Below, piece by piece: positions 9,145 to 17,583 of a stretch of DNA of 64,000 nt. Origin of the DNA: Paracoccus sp. IB05 (GTDB lineage Bacteria > Pseudomonadota > Alphaproteobacteria > Rhodobacterales > Rhodobacteraceae); contig NZ_JAEFCF010000001.1 of the NCBI RefSeq assembly GCF_016405985.1, positions 248,001 through 312,000 of the forward strand, written 5' to 3'. Each line of letters opens with the position of its first letter. Position 1 is the stretch's first letter. A model generated the notes under the pieces. The model was not told the origin of the DNA. It ran no database searches and saw only the letters and a list, made by a program, of their open reading frames with translations. Made by a program: the position numbers and the translations under genes.

Positions 9145-10488
9145 ATGCGGCTTCGTCTTCCTGACAGCATCCATGGCCGTTTCGCGCTTTTGCTGATTGC
9201 CTCGCTGCTGTTTTGCAATGTCGCCGCCGCCTGGCTTCTGGCGCAGGAAGGGTCGGCCTTTGACCAGGCGATCCGGGTGCAGCATGATATGGGCCGTCTC
9301 GTCGCGCTGATCGACACGATTGAAGAGACCGACCGCGAGACCGGCGAGGCGATCGTCACCCGCTCGATGACCGGCTATACCCGTTTTTCCATCGAACCTG
9401 ACCCGCTGACCCGCAATGCAGGGGATGAGCTGGGTGATATCGCCGATGAGATCCGCCGTGCGCTGCCGAACCATGTGATCCTGGTGGCCCGGCCCGTCAC
9501 CCGGCAAAGCGCCGACCTGCGCAGCCCGGCGCTTCTGATCATCTCGGTCCAGCTGGCCAAGGGCGTGCGTCAGGGGGAATGGCTCAATTCACTGGTCTAT
9601 CCGCTGGGACTCTCGAATGTCTGGCGGCAGAAATCGACGTTTTTCATCCCGCTGATCGCCTCGCTTTCGGTGGCCCTGGCGATCGGGCTTTTCTTCCTGA
9701 ACCAGATGACGCGCCCGCTGCAAAAGCTGGCCGCTGCGTCGCTGGCAGCAGGGCGGGGGGATCATTCGGTGCGCCTGACCGAAACCGGCCCGCGTGAGAT
9801 CCGCGATGCGGCGACGTCGTTCAACACGATGCAAAGCCAGATCGCCGCATTTGAAGAGGACCGGCGACGGATGCTGGCGTCAGTCGGCCATGACCTGCGC
9901 ACGCCGATCACCAGCCTGCGGTTGCGTGTCGAAGGGGTAGATGAGGATGCGCTGCGCCTGCCGATGATCCGCATCCTCGAAGATATGACGGTGATGACCG
10001 ATGATATCCTGCGCTACACCACCGGGGCCGGGCCGGAAGAAGAGCGCCGCGAGACCGATCTGCGCGAGGTGCTGGCCGATCTTTGCGCGGGGGCGGGGGT
10101 ACATCTCGCGGCGCATGAGCCGGTGATCGCTCCGGTGCAGGAGGTGGCGATCCGCCGCGCCGTTGGCAATCTGATCGACAATGCGCAGCGCTATGCGGGC
10201 TCGGCCCGGGTGAGCCTTGACCGGAGCCGGGGCGGGGCGGTGATTACGGTCAGCGATCGTGGCCCGGGGATCCCGCAGAACCGGCTTGCCGATGTATTGC
10301 ACCCTTTCGTCCGCGGCGAGGAAAGCCGTTCACGCGAGACCGGCGGCATTGGCCTCGGCCTCGCGATCACCCGCAAGATCGTCGCGGCGCATGGCGGCAC
10401 GATGGTGCTGAGGAACCGGGCAGGCGGCGGCCTGGAGGTGGAATTGCTGTTGCCCTCCGGCCCGGTTCAGCCGGGTTTGGCGGGCTGA
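9145..10488 (+). CDS. Membrane sensor histidine kinase (EnvZ/PfeS type)
   Basis: 447 residues: TM1 at about 12-33, a periplasmic sensor region to about 165, TM2 at about 167-186, HAMP, then a HisKA domain with His249 in ASVGHDLRTPITSL, and a HATPase domain with N-box GNLIDN (341-346), G1 DRGPGIP (371-377) and G2 GIGLGLA (401-407). All key residues are present, so it should be active. It would autophosphorylate and pass phosphate to the regulator encoded just upstream. The ligand is unknown; an iron-siderophore signal is suggested by the divergent receptor. Confidence 0.95.
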   Translation: MRLRLPDSIHGRFALLLIASLLFCNVAAAWLLAQEGSAFDQAIRVQHDMGRLVALIDTIEETDRETGEAIVTRSMTGYTRFSIEPDPLTRNAGDELGDIADEIRRALPNHVILVARPVTRQSADLRSPALLIISVQLAKGVRQGEWLNSLVYPLGLSNVWRQKSTFFIPLIASLSVALAIGLFFLNQMTRPLQKLAAASLAAGRGDHSVRLTETGPREIRDAATSFNTMQSQIAAFEEDRRRMLASVGHDLRTPITSLRLRVEGVDEDALRLPMIRILEDMTVMTDDILRYTTGAGPEEERRETDLREVLADLCAGAGVHLAAHEPVIAPVQEVAIRRAVGNLIDNAQRYAGSARVSLDRSRGGAVITVSDRGPGIPQNRLADVLHPFVRGEESRSRETGGIGLGLAITRKIVAAHGGTMVLRNRAGGGLEVELLLPSGPVQPGLAG

Positions 10489-10507
10489 GCCCTTCGCGGG
10501 ACGGAAA

Positions 10508-10825
10508 TCAGCTTTTGCCCCCAAACAGCCGGGCCCAGAATCCCGGTGGTTTTCCGGCTTCGGCATCCGCCGCAGGTGCGGCAGGCTGGCTGCGGGCGGC
10601 GCGGCGTTGGCCCGCTTTCACCTCAAGCGCGGCCCGGCCCGCATCGCTCAGCCGGTAGCGCCGCGCGGTGACGATGCGCAACAGGCCAAGATCGGTCAGC
10701 CGTTCGGCCAGGGCGACCACCTCTTCGCCACGCGGATCGTCTTTCAGCGACAGGATCCCGCCCGGCGCGGATTGTGCTTCGGCAAGCAAAGCCCTCTGGG
10801 GCGCAGAGAGGCCCTGTTCCGTCAT
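10508..10825 (-). CDS. Hypothetical protein with winged-helix-like core
   Basis: 105 residues, no family recognised with certainty. Residues about 1-70 are predicted helical and contain EEVVALAERLTDLGLLRIVTA followed by RRYRLSDAGRAALE. This helix-helix-strand pattern, with the LSDAGRAAL ending, is common in winged-helix regulators. An Ala/Pro-rich linker follows, then a C-terminal WARLFGGKS tail. AGG precedes ATG 10825 at normal spacing. It is convergent with the kinase gene, 19 bp away. Coding status is moderately supported by composition and ribosome-binding site. Confidence 0.6.
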   Translation of the reverse strand: MTEQGLSAPQRALLAEAQSAPGGILSLKDDPRGEEVVALAERLTDLGLLRIVTARRYRLSDAGRAALEVKAGQRRAARSQPAAPAADAEAGKPPGFWARLFGGKS

Positions 10826-10956
10826 AGCTGACCTGTCATGGCGCGCCGCCTGTTCCCTGACATCTTCCCCCCGGCTTCTGCCTTGCCGCCGAGTTTACCC
10901 CAATGCGGCACGAACAGCAGTGCAAATCTCGATGAGCGGCGCGCGAGGCGCACAGG

Positions 10957-11880
10957 CAGTGTCGAAACCACGCCCTGGCCCTGCGGCAGCCTGTTGGGGT
11001 AATTGATCGTATTGGTCTTGCGCCGCATACTCCGCTGCACGCGTCCGGGCCGCTTTCGCGCCCGCCGCCGAGGGGCGCTGCTCTGTCTCGGGCAGACCGG
11101 TGGTGAAGATCGATGAAGAGAACCCCGCGCCAAAGGCATTTCGATCGGCGCCGGGCGGATCCAGAAGGTGGCATCGCCTTCGACACGCCCCCGCGCGCCG
11201 CCGGTCACCTGGCCACCAGGCGCGGCGGCGGCGACAATGCGCTTTTGCATCGCGTCAAACGCGGCGTGGTCAGTCAGCGGCCCGGCCAGCGGCGCAGAGG
11301 TCAGGCGGGTCCGATGGAGACCGGGACCCAGGCCTTGCGCTGCCCGGGAAGCAGTGCCGGTGCGATGCGCTCCTGCACAAAGAGCCGCCTGAGCGTGGTA
11401 GAGCGCTGCCCGGCTGTTCAGATTGCCGGAACCACCTCTCATGCGACGCGAGCGCTGGCAGCGTAGTCTCTCTGACGGTTTCCAGATCACCGCATTGCCG
11501 CAAACCAGGGCCAGCACGGTGTTCCTGGATCAGGTCTGATAATCGGGTGCCGGGGCGTCTGGTCGCGATGACCAGACCATCAGGCAGGCGCGACAGGCCG
11601 ATCGAAGAAGCGCAAATGTCGGTCATCTCCCGGACCTCGCCCAGCCCTGCAGAGGAGATCTTGCCCGCCCGGATTGAAACCAGCCGTCTGGGGTCTGCTT
11701 TTGGCGCGCGCGGTTCTTCGCCCAAAAGTGGCACCAGTTCGTCGCAGCAGGCGCGCGGTTTCTTCGCCGGTGACCAGCGAGAATGACGCAAGGCTGCCGC
11801 CGGTACAAAGTACCGGATCGAGCCTCAGGCGGGTCAGAAAGGCGGCGGCTGAGCCAGAGCGCCCGCCCGGGTCTTGTGCC
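10957..11880 (-). pseudogene. Decayed ALDH7-type aldehyde dehydrogenase (piperideine-6-carboxylate dehydrogenase family)
   Basis: No intact gene exists here, but minus-strand pieces in different frames match ALDH7 proteins in the right order: RLVSIRAGKISSAGLGEV and SIGLSRLPDGLVIATRRPG within 11740-11534; LALVCGNAVIWKPSE at 11514-11470; GQRSTTLRRLFVQERI within 11411-11343; GPLTDHAAFDAMQ to RPAPIEMP at 11283-11134; GGGRESGPDA at 11069-11040; MRRKTNTINY and onward at 11028-10957. About 100 residues are missing before GQR and a similar length before GGGRESG. The catalytic Cys of GQRC is a Ser codon (TCT, complement of 11400-11402). Intact relatives oxidise alpha-aminoadipate semialdehyde in lysine catabolism. 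The N-terminal boundary is approximate. Confidence 0.88.
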
Positions 11881-11933
11881 GAGCCGGGCTGAGGTGAGGC
11901 CTTTGCGGAGTGATCCACTGCGGTTCGGCCCCG

Positions 11934-12494
11934 TCAGGGTTCACTTTCCCCCGGGCCGCCCGCAAGGCGTGAGATGCCGGCGAAGATCTGCTGCCAGGCG
12001 GCGTCATCCAGCCCGATCAGCCCAAAGCTCCTGAGGAAAAACACCCCTTCGCTGGCGAGAAAGGCAATGGCGGCGTCGCGGTCTTCGGGGCGGCTGACAT
12101 CTAGCCCGCCCAGCCGCCTGTCATACCAGGCCCGGGTTTCCGCCACCTGGTCCGGGCTTTGGAAAATCGCGGTCATCATCATGGCCGAGCGGGCGAAATC
12201 GGCATCGGCCGCCGCGACATTGGCGCGGACATGGCTTTGGATCACCGCCTGCGGCGTCGGGTCAGGGCCAAGGCCGCCCAGCACATCGGTCTCGAAACTG
12301 TCCGACCAGCGGTCGACCATGGCGCGGATCAGGTTCTCTTTGGTGCCAAAGGCATATTGCACGCCACCGCGGGTGACCCCGGCGGCTTTGGCCAGAGCGC
12401 CAAAGCTCAGTCCCGCCGCGCCTTCAGCCGCGACAATCGCTTCGGCCGCATCAAGCAGTTTTTCTCGGTCTATGCTGCGCGGACGTCCCGACAT
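11934..12494 (-). CDS. TetR/AcrR family transcriptional repressor
   Basis: 186 residues. The N-terminal TetR helix-turn-helix (about 7-55) contains AAGLSFGALAKAAGVTRGGV and QYAFGTKENLIRAMVDRW. The C-terminal ligand-binding domain is short and helical. It diverges from a DHA2-type efflux pump, the classic arrangement in which the repressor controls the pump and itself from the shared 82-bp intergenic region. The inducer is presumably a pump substrate, which cannot be read from sequence. Confidence 0.93.
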   Translation of the reverse strand: MSGRPRSIDREKLLDAAEAIVAAEGAAGLSFGALAKAAGVTRGGVQYAFGTKENLIRAMVDRWSDSFETDVLGGLGPDPTPQAVIQSHVRANVAAADADFARSAMMMTAIFQSPDQVAETRAWYDRRLGGLDVSRPEDRDAAIAFLASEGVFFLRSFGLIGLDDAAWQQIFAGISRLAGGPGESEP

Positions 12495-12513
12495 CCTGGC
12501 TCTTTCGTTTCAA

Positions 12514-12534
12514 TGCAGTTGTATTTATATTGCA
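12514..12534. promoter_or_regulatory. Imperfect AT-rich dyad between TetR repressor and MFS pump
   Basis: TGCAgTtgtAtttatAtTGCA (12514-12534) is an imperfect palindrome with TGCA ends, central in the 82-bp divergent promoter region. It is a plausible TetR operator, but symmetry is limited. Confidence 0.35.
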
Positions 12535-12576
12535 GCCGGGGCGCATGACGCCCTCACCGAGTAACGGATCCTTCCG

Positions 12577-14091
12577 ATGTCTGCCGCCAATCGCTGGCTT
12601 GTTCTTGCCATTATCTCAAGTGCTCTGTTCCTGATCGTCATCGATATGACGGTTCTCTATACCGCATTGCCGCGCCTGACCCATGATCTCGGTGCTACGG
12701 CAACCGAGAAACTCTGGATCGTCAATGCCTATCCGCTGGTCGTCGCCGGGCTTTTGCCGGGGCTGGGGACGCTCGGCGACCGGCTGGGCCATAAGCAGAT
12801 GTTCCTTGCGGGATTGAGCGTCTTCGGTCTCGCCTCGGTGGTCGCCGCCTTTTCGCCCACGCCTGCGATGCTGATCTTCGCGAGGGTGCTGCTGGCGCTT
12901 GGGGCCGCGATGATGATGCCGGCCACGCTGTCTTTGATCCGGCTGACCTTCACCGATGAGAAAGAGCGCGCATTCGCCATCGGCATCTGGGCGGCGGTCG
13001 CCTCGGGGGGGGCGGCGCTTGGGCCGGTGGTGGGCGGCGTGCTGCTGGAATGGTTCTGGTGGGGCTCGGTCTTCCTGATCAATGTGCCGGTGGTGATCCT
13101 GGCGCTGATCAGCGGCGCAATGCTCCTGAAGCGGCGTCCGGGCAATCCGGACAGCCCCTGGGATCTGGCCGGTTCGGTCCAGGTGATGGTCGGGCTGGTC
13201 GGTCTCGTCTTTGCCATCAAGGAACTTGCCAAACGCGAGCCGGATCTGCTGGCGCTGGCGCTTTCGGCGGGGATCGGGGCGCTGGCCATGTGGATCTTCC
13301 TGCGCCGCCAGCTGCGCGCGACGCGACCGCTGATCGATTTCAGCCTGTTCCGCAATGCCCGGTTTTCGGCCGGTGTGGTGACGGCGCTGACCGCTTCGGC
13401 GGCGCTGATCGGGTTCGAACTGGTGTTCAGCCAGCGTCTGCAGCTGGTCGACGGGCTCTCTCCGCTGGAAGCCGGGCTGCTGATCCTGCCGATCCCGCTG
13501 GCCTCGTTCCTGTCCGGGCCGCTGACCGGGCTGGCGCTGCCGCGTCTTGGCGCGTCACGGGTGCTCTGGGGGTCGCTTCTGTTGTCGGGCTTCGCGCTGG
13601 CGGGTTATCTGGCGCTGCATCAGGGGCCAGCCTGGGCCTGGCTTGCGGCGCTGACGGTGATGGGTTTCGGGATCGGCGCGGCGATGACCGGCGCGTCGGT
13701 CGCGATCATGCTTTCGGCGCCGGAAGAGCGGGCGGGCATGGCGGCCTCGGTCGAGGAAGTGTCCTATGAGCTGGGCGGCGCCCTTGGCGTTGCGCTGCTG
13801 GGCAGCCTGATGTCGGCGCTTTACACCCGCAGCCTCGTTCTGCCCGAAGGCATCGCCATCGCAAACGAGGCGCGCGACAGTCTCGACGAGGCGCTGATCC
13901 TTGCAGCCAGCCTGCCGGGGCGCGAGGCCGATCAGGTGATCACCCTGGCCCGCGCGGCCTTTGAACAGGCCTTCACCGGGGTCACCCTCGCGGCCATTCT
14001 TGCCCTGATCCTTGCGGGGCTGGTGATCCGCCACAAGACCCGCGACGAGGCTGCCGCAGAAAGGGGCGAAGAGATCCGCCCGCATGCCTGA
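12577..14091 (+). CDS. DHA2-family MFS multidrug efflux transporter (QacA/SmvA type)
   Basis: 504 residues with about 14 predicted membrane segments, the hallmark of DHA2 drug:proton antiporters. Motif D1 appears as DMTVLYTALP (23-32), motif A as GTLGDRLGHKQ (64-74), and motif C as GIWAAVASGGAALGPVVGG. It resembles QacA/SmvA proteins that export cationic biocides and dyes. It is divergent from a TetR repressor, which fits inducible efflux. Real substrates need testing. Confidence 0.93.
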   Translation: MSAANRWLVLAIISSALFLIVIDMTVLYTALPRLTHDLGATATEKLWIVNAYPLVVAGLLPGLGTLGDRLGHKQMFLAGLSVFGLASVVAAFSPTPAMLIFARVLLALGAAMMMPATLSLIRLTFTDEKERAFAIGIWAAVASGGAALGPVVGGVLLEWFWWGSVFLINVPVVILALISGAMLLKRRPGNPDSPWDLAGSVQVMVGLVGLVFAIKELAKREPDLLALALSAGIGALAMWIFLRRQLRATRPLIDFSLFRNARFSAGVVTALTASAALIGFELVFSQRLQLVDGLSPLEAGLLILPIPLASFLSGPLTGLALPRLGASRVLWGSLLLSGFALAGYLALHQGPAWAWLAALTVMGFGIGAAMTGASVAIMLSAPEERAGMAASVEEVSYELGGALGVALLGSLMSALYTRSLVLPEGIAIANEARDSLDEALILAASLPGREADQVITLARAAFEQAFTGVTLAAILALILAGLVIRHKTRDEAAAERGEEIRPHA

Positions 14092-14226
14092 CCGACTGGC
14101 CCGGCGCGGCGCCTGCTGCCGCGTCGGCAATCTGCCGCAATTCTGTCGAATTGTAATCATAAGGGGAGGATAGATGTTACGGGCCGCTGTGTTCTCTGGC
14201 GGTCTTCCTCGTGTGGAACCCTCACC

Positions 14227-16014
14227 ATGCCAACGTATAACGGTTCGAACGGCAATGACGCCCTTACGGGCAGTAACAGCGCCGATACGCTTAACGGCCG
14301 CGCGGGAAACGACACGCTCTACGGCGGGGCTGGCAATGACGTTCTGAACGGCGAGGCCGGCGATGATCTTCTCTATGGCGGCGCGGGCAATGACTCGCTC
14401 TATGGCGGCGATGGGGCGGATACTCTGGCCGGCGGCGAGGGCGCGGACTACCTGAGCGGCGGCGCCGGCCTTGATATCGTTGATTATTCGGCCTCCAACG
14501 CGGCGGTGAATGTCAACCTGACGACCTGGACTGGCTCGGGAGGCCATGCTGCCGGCGACACTTATGCAGGCGTGGATGGCATTGTCGGGTCCAGCTACGA
14601 CGATACGCTGATCGGTTATGACGAGATGGGGACCGGGGCCGATTCCTATACGAACCATATCAGCGGCGGCGCCGGAAACGACAGTATCGAGGGCCGCGGC
14701 GGCGACGATTCGCTTTATGGCGGCACCGGCAATGACACGATTTACGGCGGCACCGGCAATGATACGGTCGAGGGCGGCGAGGGCAATGATACGCTCTATG
14801 GCGATGCCGATAACGACATTGTCCGCGGCGATGGCGGCAGCGATCTGATCTATGGCGGCGCCGGCAATGACACAGCCTTTGGCGGTGACGGCAATGATGT
14901 TCTCTATGGCGATGCCGGGAATGATACGCTTTACGGTGATGCCGGCGATGACCGGCTTTACGGCGGCGCGGGGGCTGATCAGCTTTATGGCGGCGCGGGC
15001 AGCGACTCGCTTTACGCCGATGGCGGCAATGACACGCTTTATGGCGGTGTCGGCAATGACGTCTTTTATATCAATACCACGACCGGGCAGATTCTGATCG
15101 CCGATTTCGGCACCGGCAATACCGGGGCGATCAATGACGGCAACAGCCTCAACAATGACTTCGTCGACCTGACCGCCTATTACAATCACGCGGCGCTGGA
15201 CGCCTGGAATGCCGCGCATCCCGGCCAGACCTATGGCAATCCACTGCAATGGATGCGCGCCGATCTGGCGGATGGGGTGCTGAACGCGGTCGCGGGCGGG
15301 CTGCGGATCCAGAATGGCGGCGCCACGGTCGACGCCATGGCGCTGAACACCGAAACGACCGGTGTGATCTGTTTCACGCGCGGCACCAGGATTGCGACGC
15401 CCAGGGGCGAAATTGCGGTCGAAGATCTGGTGGCGGGCGATCTGGTGCTGACGCTGGATCACGGGCCGCAGGTGCTGCGCTGGATCGGTTCGCGCCAGGT
15501 GAGCGCGCCGCAGATGCAGGCAGATCCGGGGCTGCGCCCGGTCCGGCTCCGGGCAGGAGCGCTTGGCAATGGTCTGCCGCTGCGCGATCTTATCGTGTCG
15601 CAGCAGCACCGGTTTTTGATGTCCTCGCGCATTGTCAGCCATCTTTTCGCGCGCGAGGGGATCTTGCTTGCGGCAAAGCATATGAGCGGCTTTGACGGGA
15701 TTGCGATCTGCGAGGATGCGTCAGAGACCGAATATTTCCATCTGCTGTTTGATGCTCATGAAGTGATCCACGCCGAAGGGGCGGCGGCGGAATCCTTCCT
15801 GCCCGGGTCTGAGGCGCAGAAAATGCTGCGCCCCGGCGCGCTGGCCGAGATCCTGGCGGTTCTGCCAGGGCTTGCCACGCGCCTGCCCGATCCGGCGCGG
15901 CGGCTGCTGAACGGCCGCGAGGGCCGCGATCTGGTGCGGCGCCATCTCCGGCATGGGCTTTGTGCCTGTGATCAGATGCAAGGCGCTGCCCCGGAGATGC
16001 GGCACAGCGCCTGA
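14227..16014 (+). CDS. Secreted RTX (calcium-binding repeat) protein with C-terminal Hint domain
   Basis: 595 residues. RTX nonapeptides GGxGxDxLY fill residues 8-83 and 146-280. A Hint_2 (hedgehog/intein) domain starts at Cys382 in [20 protein letters not shown], with VSQQHRFL around His461. There is no Sec signal, as expected for type I secretion. RTX repeats fold on calcium outside the cell; Hint domains can self-cleave or ester-link. RTX-Hint proteins are frequent in Rhodobacterales, roles mostly unknown. Oddly, no good Shine-Dalgarno precedes ATG 14227; the strong GGGGAGGA upstream serves an out-of-frame ATG at 14174. No type I secretion genes lie nearby. Confidence 0.88.
   Translation: MPTYNGSNGNDALTGSNSADTLNGRAGNDTLYGGAGNDVLNGEAGDDLLYGGAGNDSLYGGDGADTLAGGEGADYLSGGAGLDIVDYSASNAAVNVNLTTWTGSGGHAAGDTYAGVDGIVGSSYDDTLIGYDEMGTGADSYTNHISGGAGNDSIEGRGGDDSLYGGTGNDTIYGGTGNDTVEGGEGNDTLYGDADNDIVRGDGGSDLIYGGAGNDTAFGGDGNDVLYGDAGNDTLYGDAGDDRLYGGAGADQLYGGAGSDSLYADGGNDTLYGGVGNDVFYINTTTGQILIADFGTGNTGAINDGNSLNNDFVDLTAYYNHAALDAWNAAHPGQTYGNPLQWMRADLADGVLNAVAGGLRIQNGGATVDAMALNTETTGVICFTRGTRIATPRGEIAVEDLVAGDLVLTLDHGPQVLRWIGSRQVSAPQMQADPGLRPVRLRAGALGNGLPLRDLIVSQQHRFLMSSRIVSHLFAREGILLAAKHMSGFDGIAICEDASETEYFHLLFDAHEVIHAEGAAAESFLPGSEAQKMLRPGALAEILAVLPGLATRLPDPARRLLNGREGRDLVRRHLRHGLCACDQMQGAAPEMRHSA
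14248..15066 (+). repeat. Tandem 27-bp coding repeats (RTX nonapeptides)
   Basis: Two blocks of degenerate 27-bp repeats, 14248-14475 and 14662-15066, each unit encoding GGxGNDTLY-like nonapeptides. They are internal to the RTX-Hint gene and separated by a non-repeat segment encoding about 60 residues. Confidence 0.9.
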
Positions 16015-16026
16015 GAAATGCCTGGC

Positions 16027-17340
16027 TCAGCCGGCGGCGCGGAATTCCAGCCGTCCGGCGATCCAGATCGCGATGATCGAACAGACTGCCCCGGACAGCA
16101 GGTATAGACCGGCAGCCGGCAGCCCAAGCGCCGAGGCCAGGAACAGCGCGGTGATGGGCGCGAAACCGGCGCCAAACATCCATGCCAGGTCCGAGACGAT
16201 GGCCGAGCCGGTATAGCGGTTCTTGGCCCCGAACAGCGCACCGACCGCGCCCGAGCTTTGCCCGAAGCTCAGCCCCAGAATGGTCCAGCCCAGCAGCAGA
16301 TAGACCACCTCTCCGCTGCGCCCGCCCGACAAAAGCACCGGTGCCGCGATGGCGAAAAGCCCGATCAGAACGGCGGTGGCCTGCAACAGCCGACGCCGTC
16401 CGAATGTATCGGCAAGCCAGCCGGAAAGGATCACCGCAAGGATCCCGTTCGCGGCCGCTCCGGCATCAAGCAGCAGATATTCTCCAATGGTTTCATCGGT
16501 GTAAAGGTTGATCCAGGACAGCGGGAACACGGTCACCATATGGAACATCGCGAATGTGGCCAGCGGCACAAAAATGCCGAGAATCACGGTGCTGCCATCT
16601 TCGCGCAGCGTCTGGCCCACCGGGGTCGGCTGCAATTCGCGTGAGGTATAGAGCGCCTGGAATTCATGCGAGGCGACGATGCGCAGCCGCGCGAACAGCG
16701 CCACCACATTGACCGCGAAGGCCACAAAGAACGGATAGCGCCAGCCAAATTCCATGAAATCCTGCAGGCTGAGGCTGTGGAGCAGATAGGCGAACAGCAA
16801 TGTCGCGACGATCAGCCCGATCGGCGCCCCCAGCTGCGGCACCATTGCGTAAAGCCCGCGCTGATGTTCTGGCGCGTTCATCGCCAGCAGCGACGGCATC
16901 CCGTCCCAGGCGCCGGCCAGCGCCAGGCCCTGACAGATCCGCAGCACAGCCAGAATGACCACCGACCAGATCCCGACCGTGTCATAAGAGGGCAGAAGCC
17001 CCATCGCCACCGTGGCCGTGCCCATCATGAAAAGTGCGATGGTCAGTTTTGCCACCCGCCCGATCTGCCGGTCGAGCCACATGAACAAAAGCGAGCCGAT
17101 GGGGCGTGCGACAAAGGCCAGCGCCAGCAGGCCAAAGGACATGAGCGTGCCCGAAAGCGGATCGGTGAAGGAAAACACCAGTTTCGGGAAGACGATCACC
17201 GCCGCGATGGCAAAGACGAAGAAATCGAAAAACTCTGACGCGCGGCCGATGATGACGCCGACCGCGATGTCAGAAGGCGACACGGAATGGATCGCTTCGT
17301 TGCTGGTATTGCTGCGGCCAGTTGCGGAAGGGTTCGGCAT
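16027..17340 (-). CDS. MFS transporter, metabolite:H+ symporter (MHS) family
   Basis: 437 residues, 12 predicted membrane segments. Motifs typical of MHS proteins are present: GVIIGRASEFFDFFVFAIA in the first segment and the motif A loop FVARPIGSLLFMWLDRQIGR between segments 2 and 3. Relatives (ShiA, ProP, CitA and others) import small carboxylates, shikimate or compatible solutes with protons. It is convergent with the RTX-Hint gene, 12 bp apart, and has no catabolic neighbour, so the substrate is unknown. Confidence 0.9.
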   Translation of the reverse strand: MPNPSATGRSNTSNEAIHSVSPSDIAVGVIIGRASEFFDFFVFAIAAVIVFPKLVFSFTDPLSGTLMSFGLLALAFVARPIGSLLFMWLDRQIGRVAKLTIALFMMGTATVAMGLLPSYDTVGIWSVVILAVLRICQGLALAGAWDGMPSLLAMNAPEHQRGLYAMVPQLGAPIGLIVATLLFAYLLHSLSLQDFMEFGWRYPFFVAFAVNVVALFARLRIVASHEFQALYTSRELQPTPVGQTLREDGSTVILGIFVPLATFAMFHMVTVFPLSWINLYTDETIGEYLLLDAGAAANGILAVILSGWLADTFGRRRLLQATAVLIGLFAIAAPVLLSGGRSGEVVYLLLGWTILGLSFGQSSGAVGALFGAKNRYTGSAIVSDLAWMFGAGFAPITALFLASALGLPAAGLYLLSGAVCSIIAIWIAGRLEFRAAG

Positions 17341-17583
17341 CTGAATGGGGTCCCGGCTGGTTCAGGAATTGGGCAGGATCAGAAGCGCCGGATCTGCCCC
17401 GGCCCCCTTTTGCAGGGGTCGCGGTGGGGCGCCTGTACTCACTTGCCCCTGAATAAGGTTTATCCGGCATATGGCAAAACGCCGCATGTTCTGCGCCGCC
17501 GCATGACGTTAGGCGAGAGAGGCCCGGGGGCCTGGCAGTCAGGCCCGCCCAGCGTGACCACTTCGGCAGATGAAGGCAGTCAT

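Noticed and set aside
14248-15066. Tandem repeats resembling a CRISPR array
   Set aside because: Units are 27 bp, contiguous without spacers, and encode RTX nonapeptides in one long frame.
13555-15681. 708-residue minus-strand open frame with Ile/Ala repeats
   Set aside because: The repeats are the reverse reading of the RTX nonapeptide codons; it also runs antisense through the end of the MFS gene. Not a gene.
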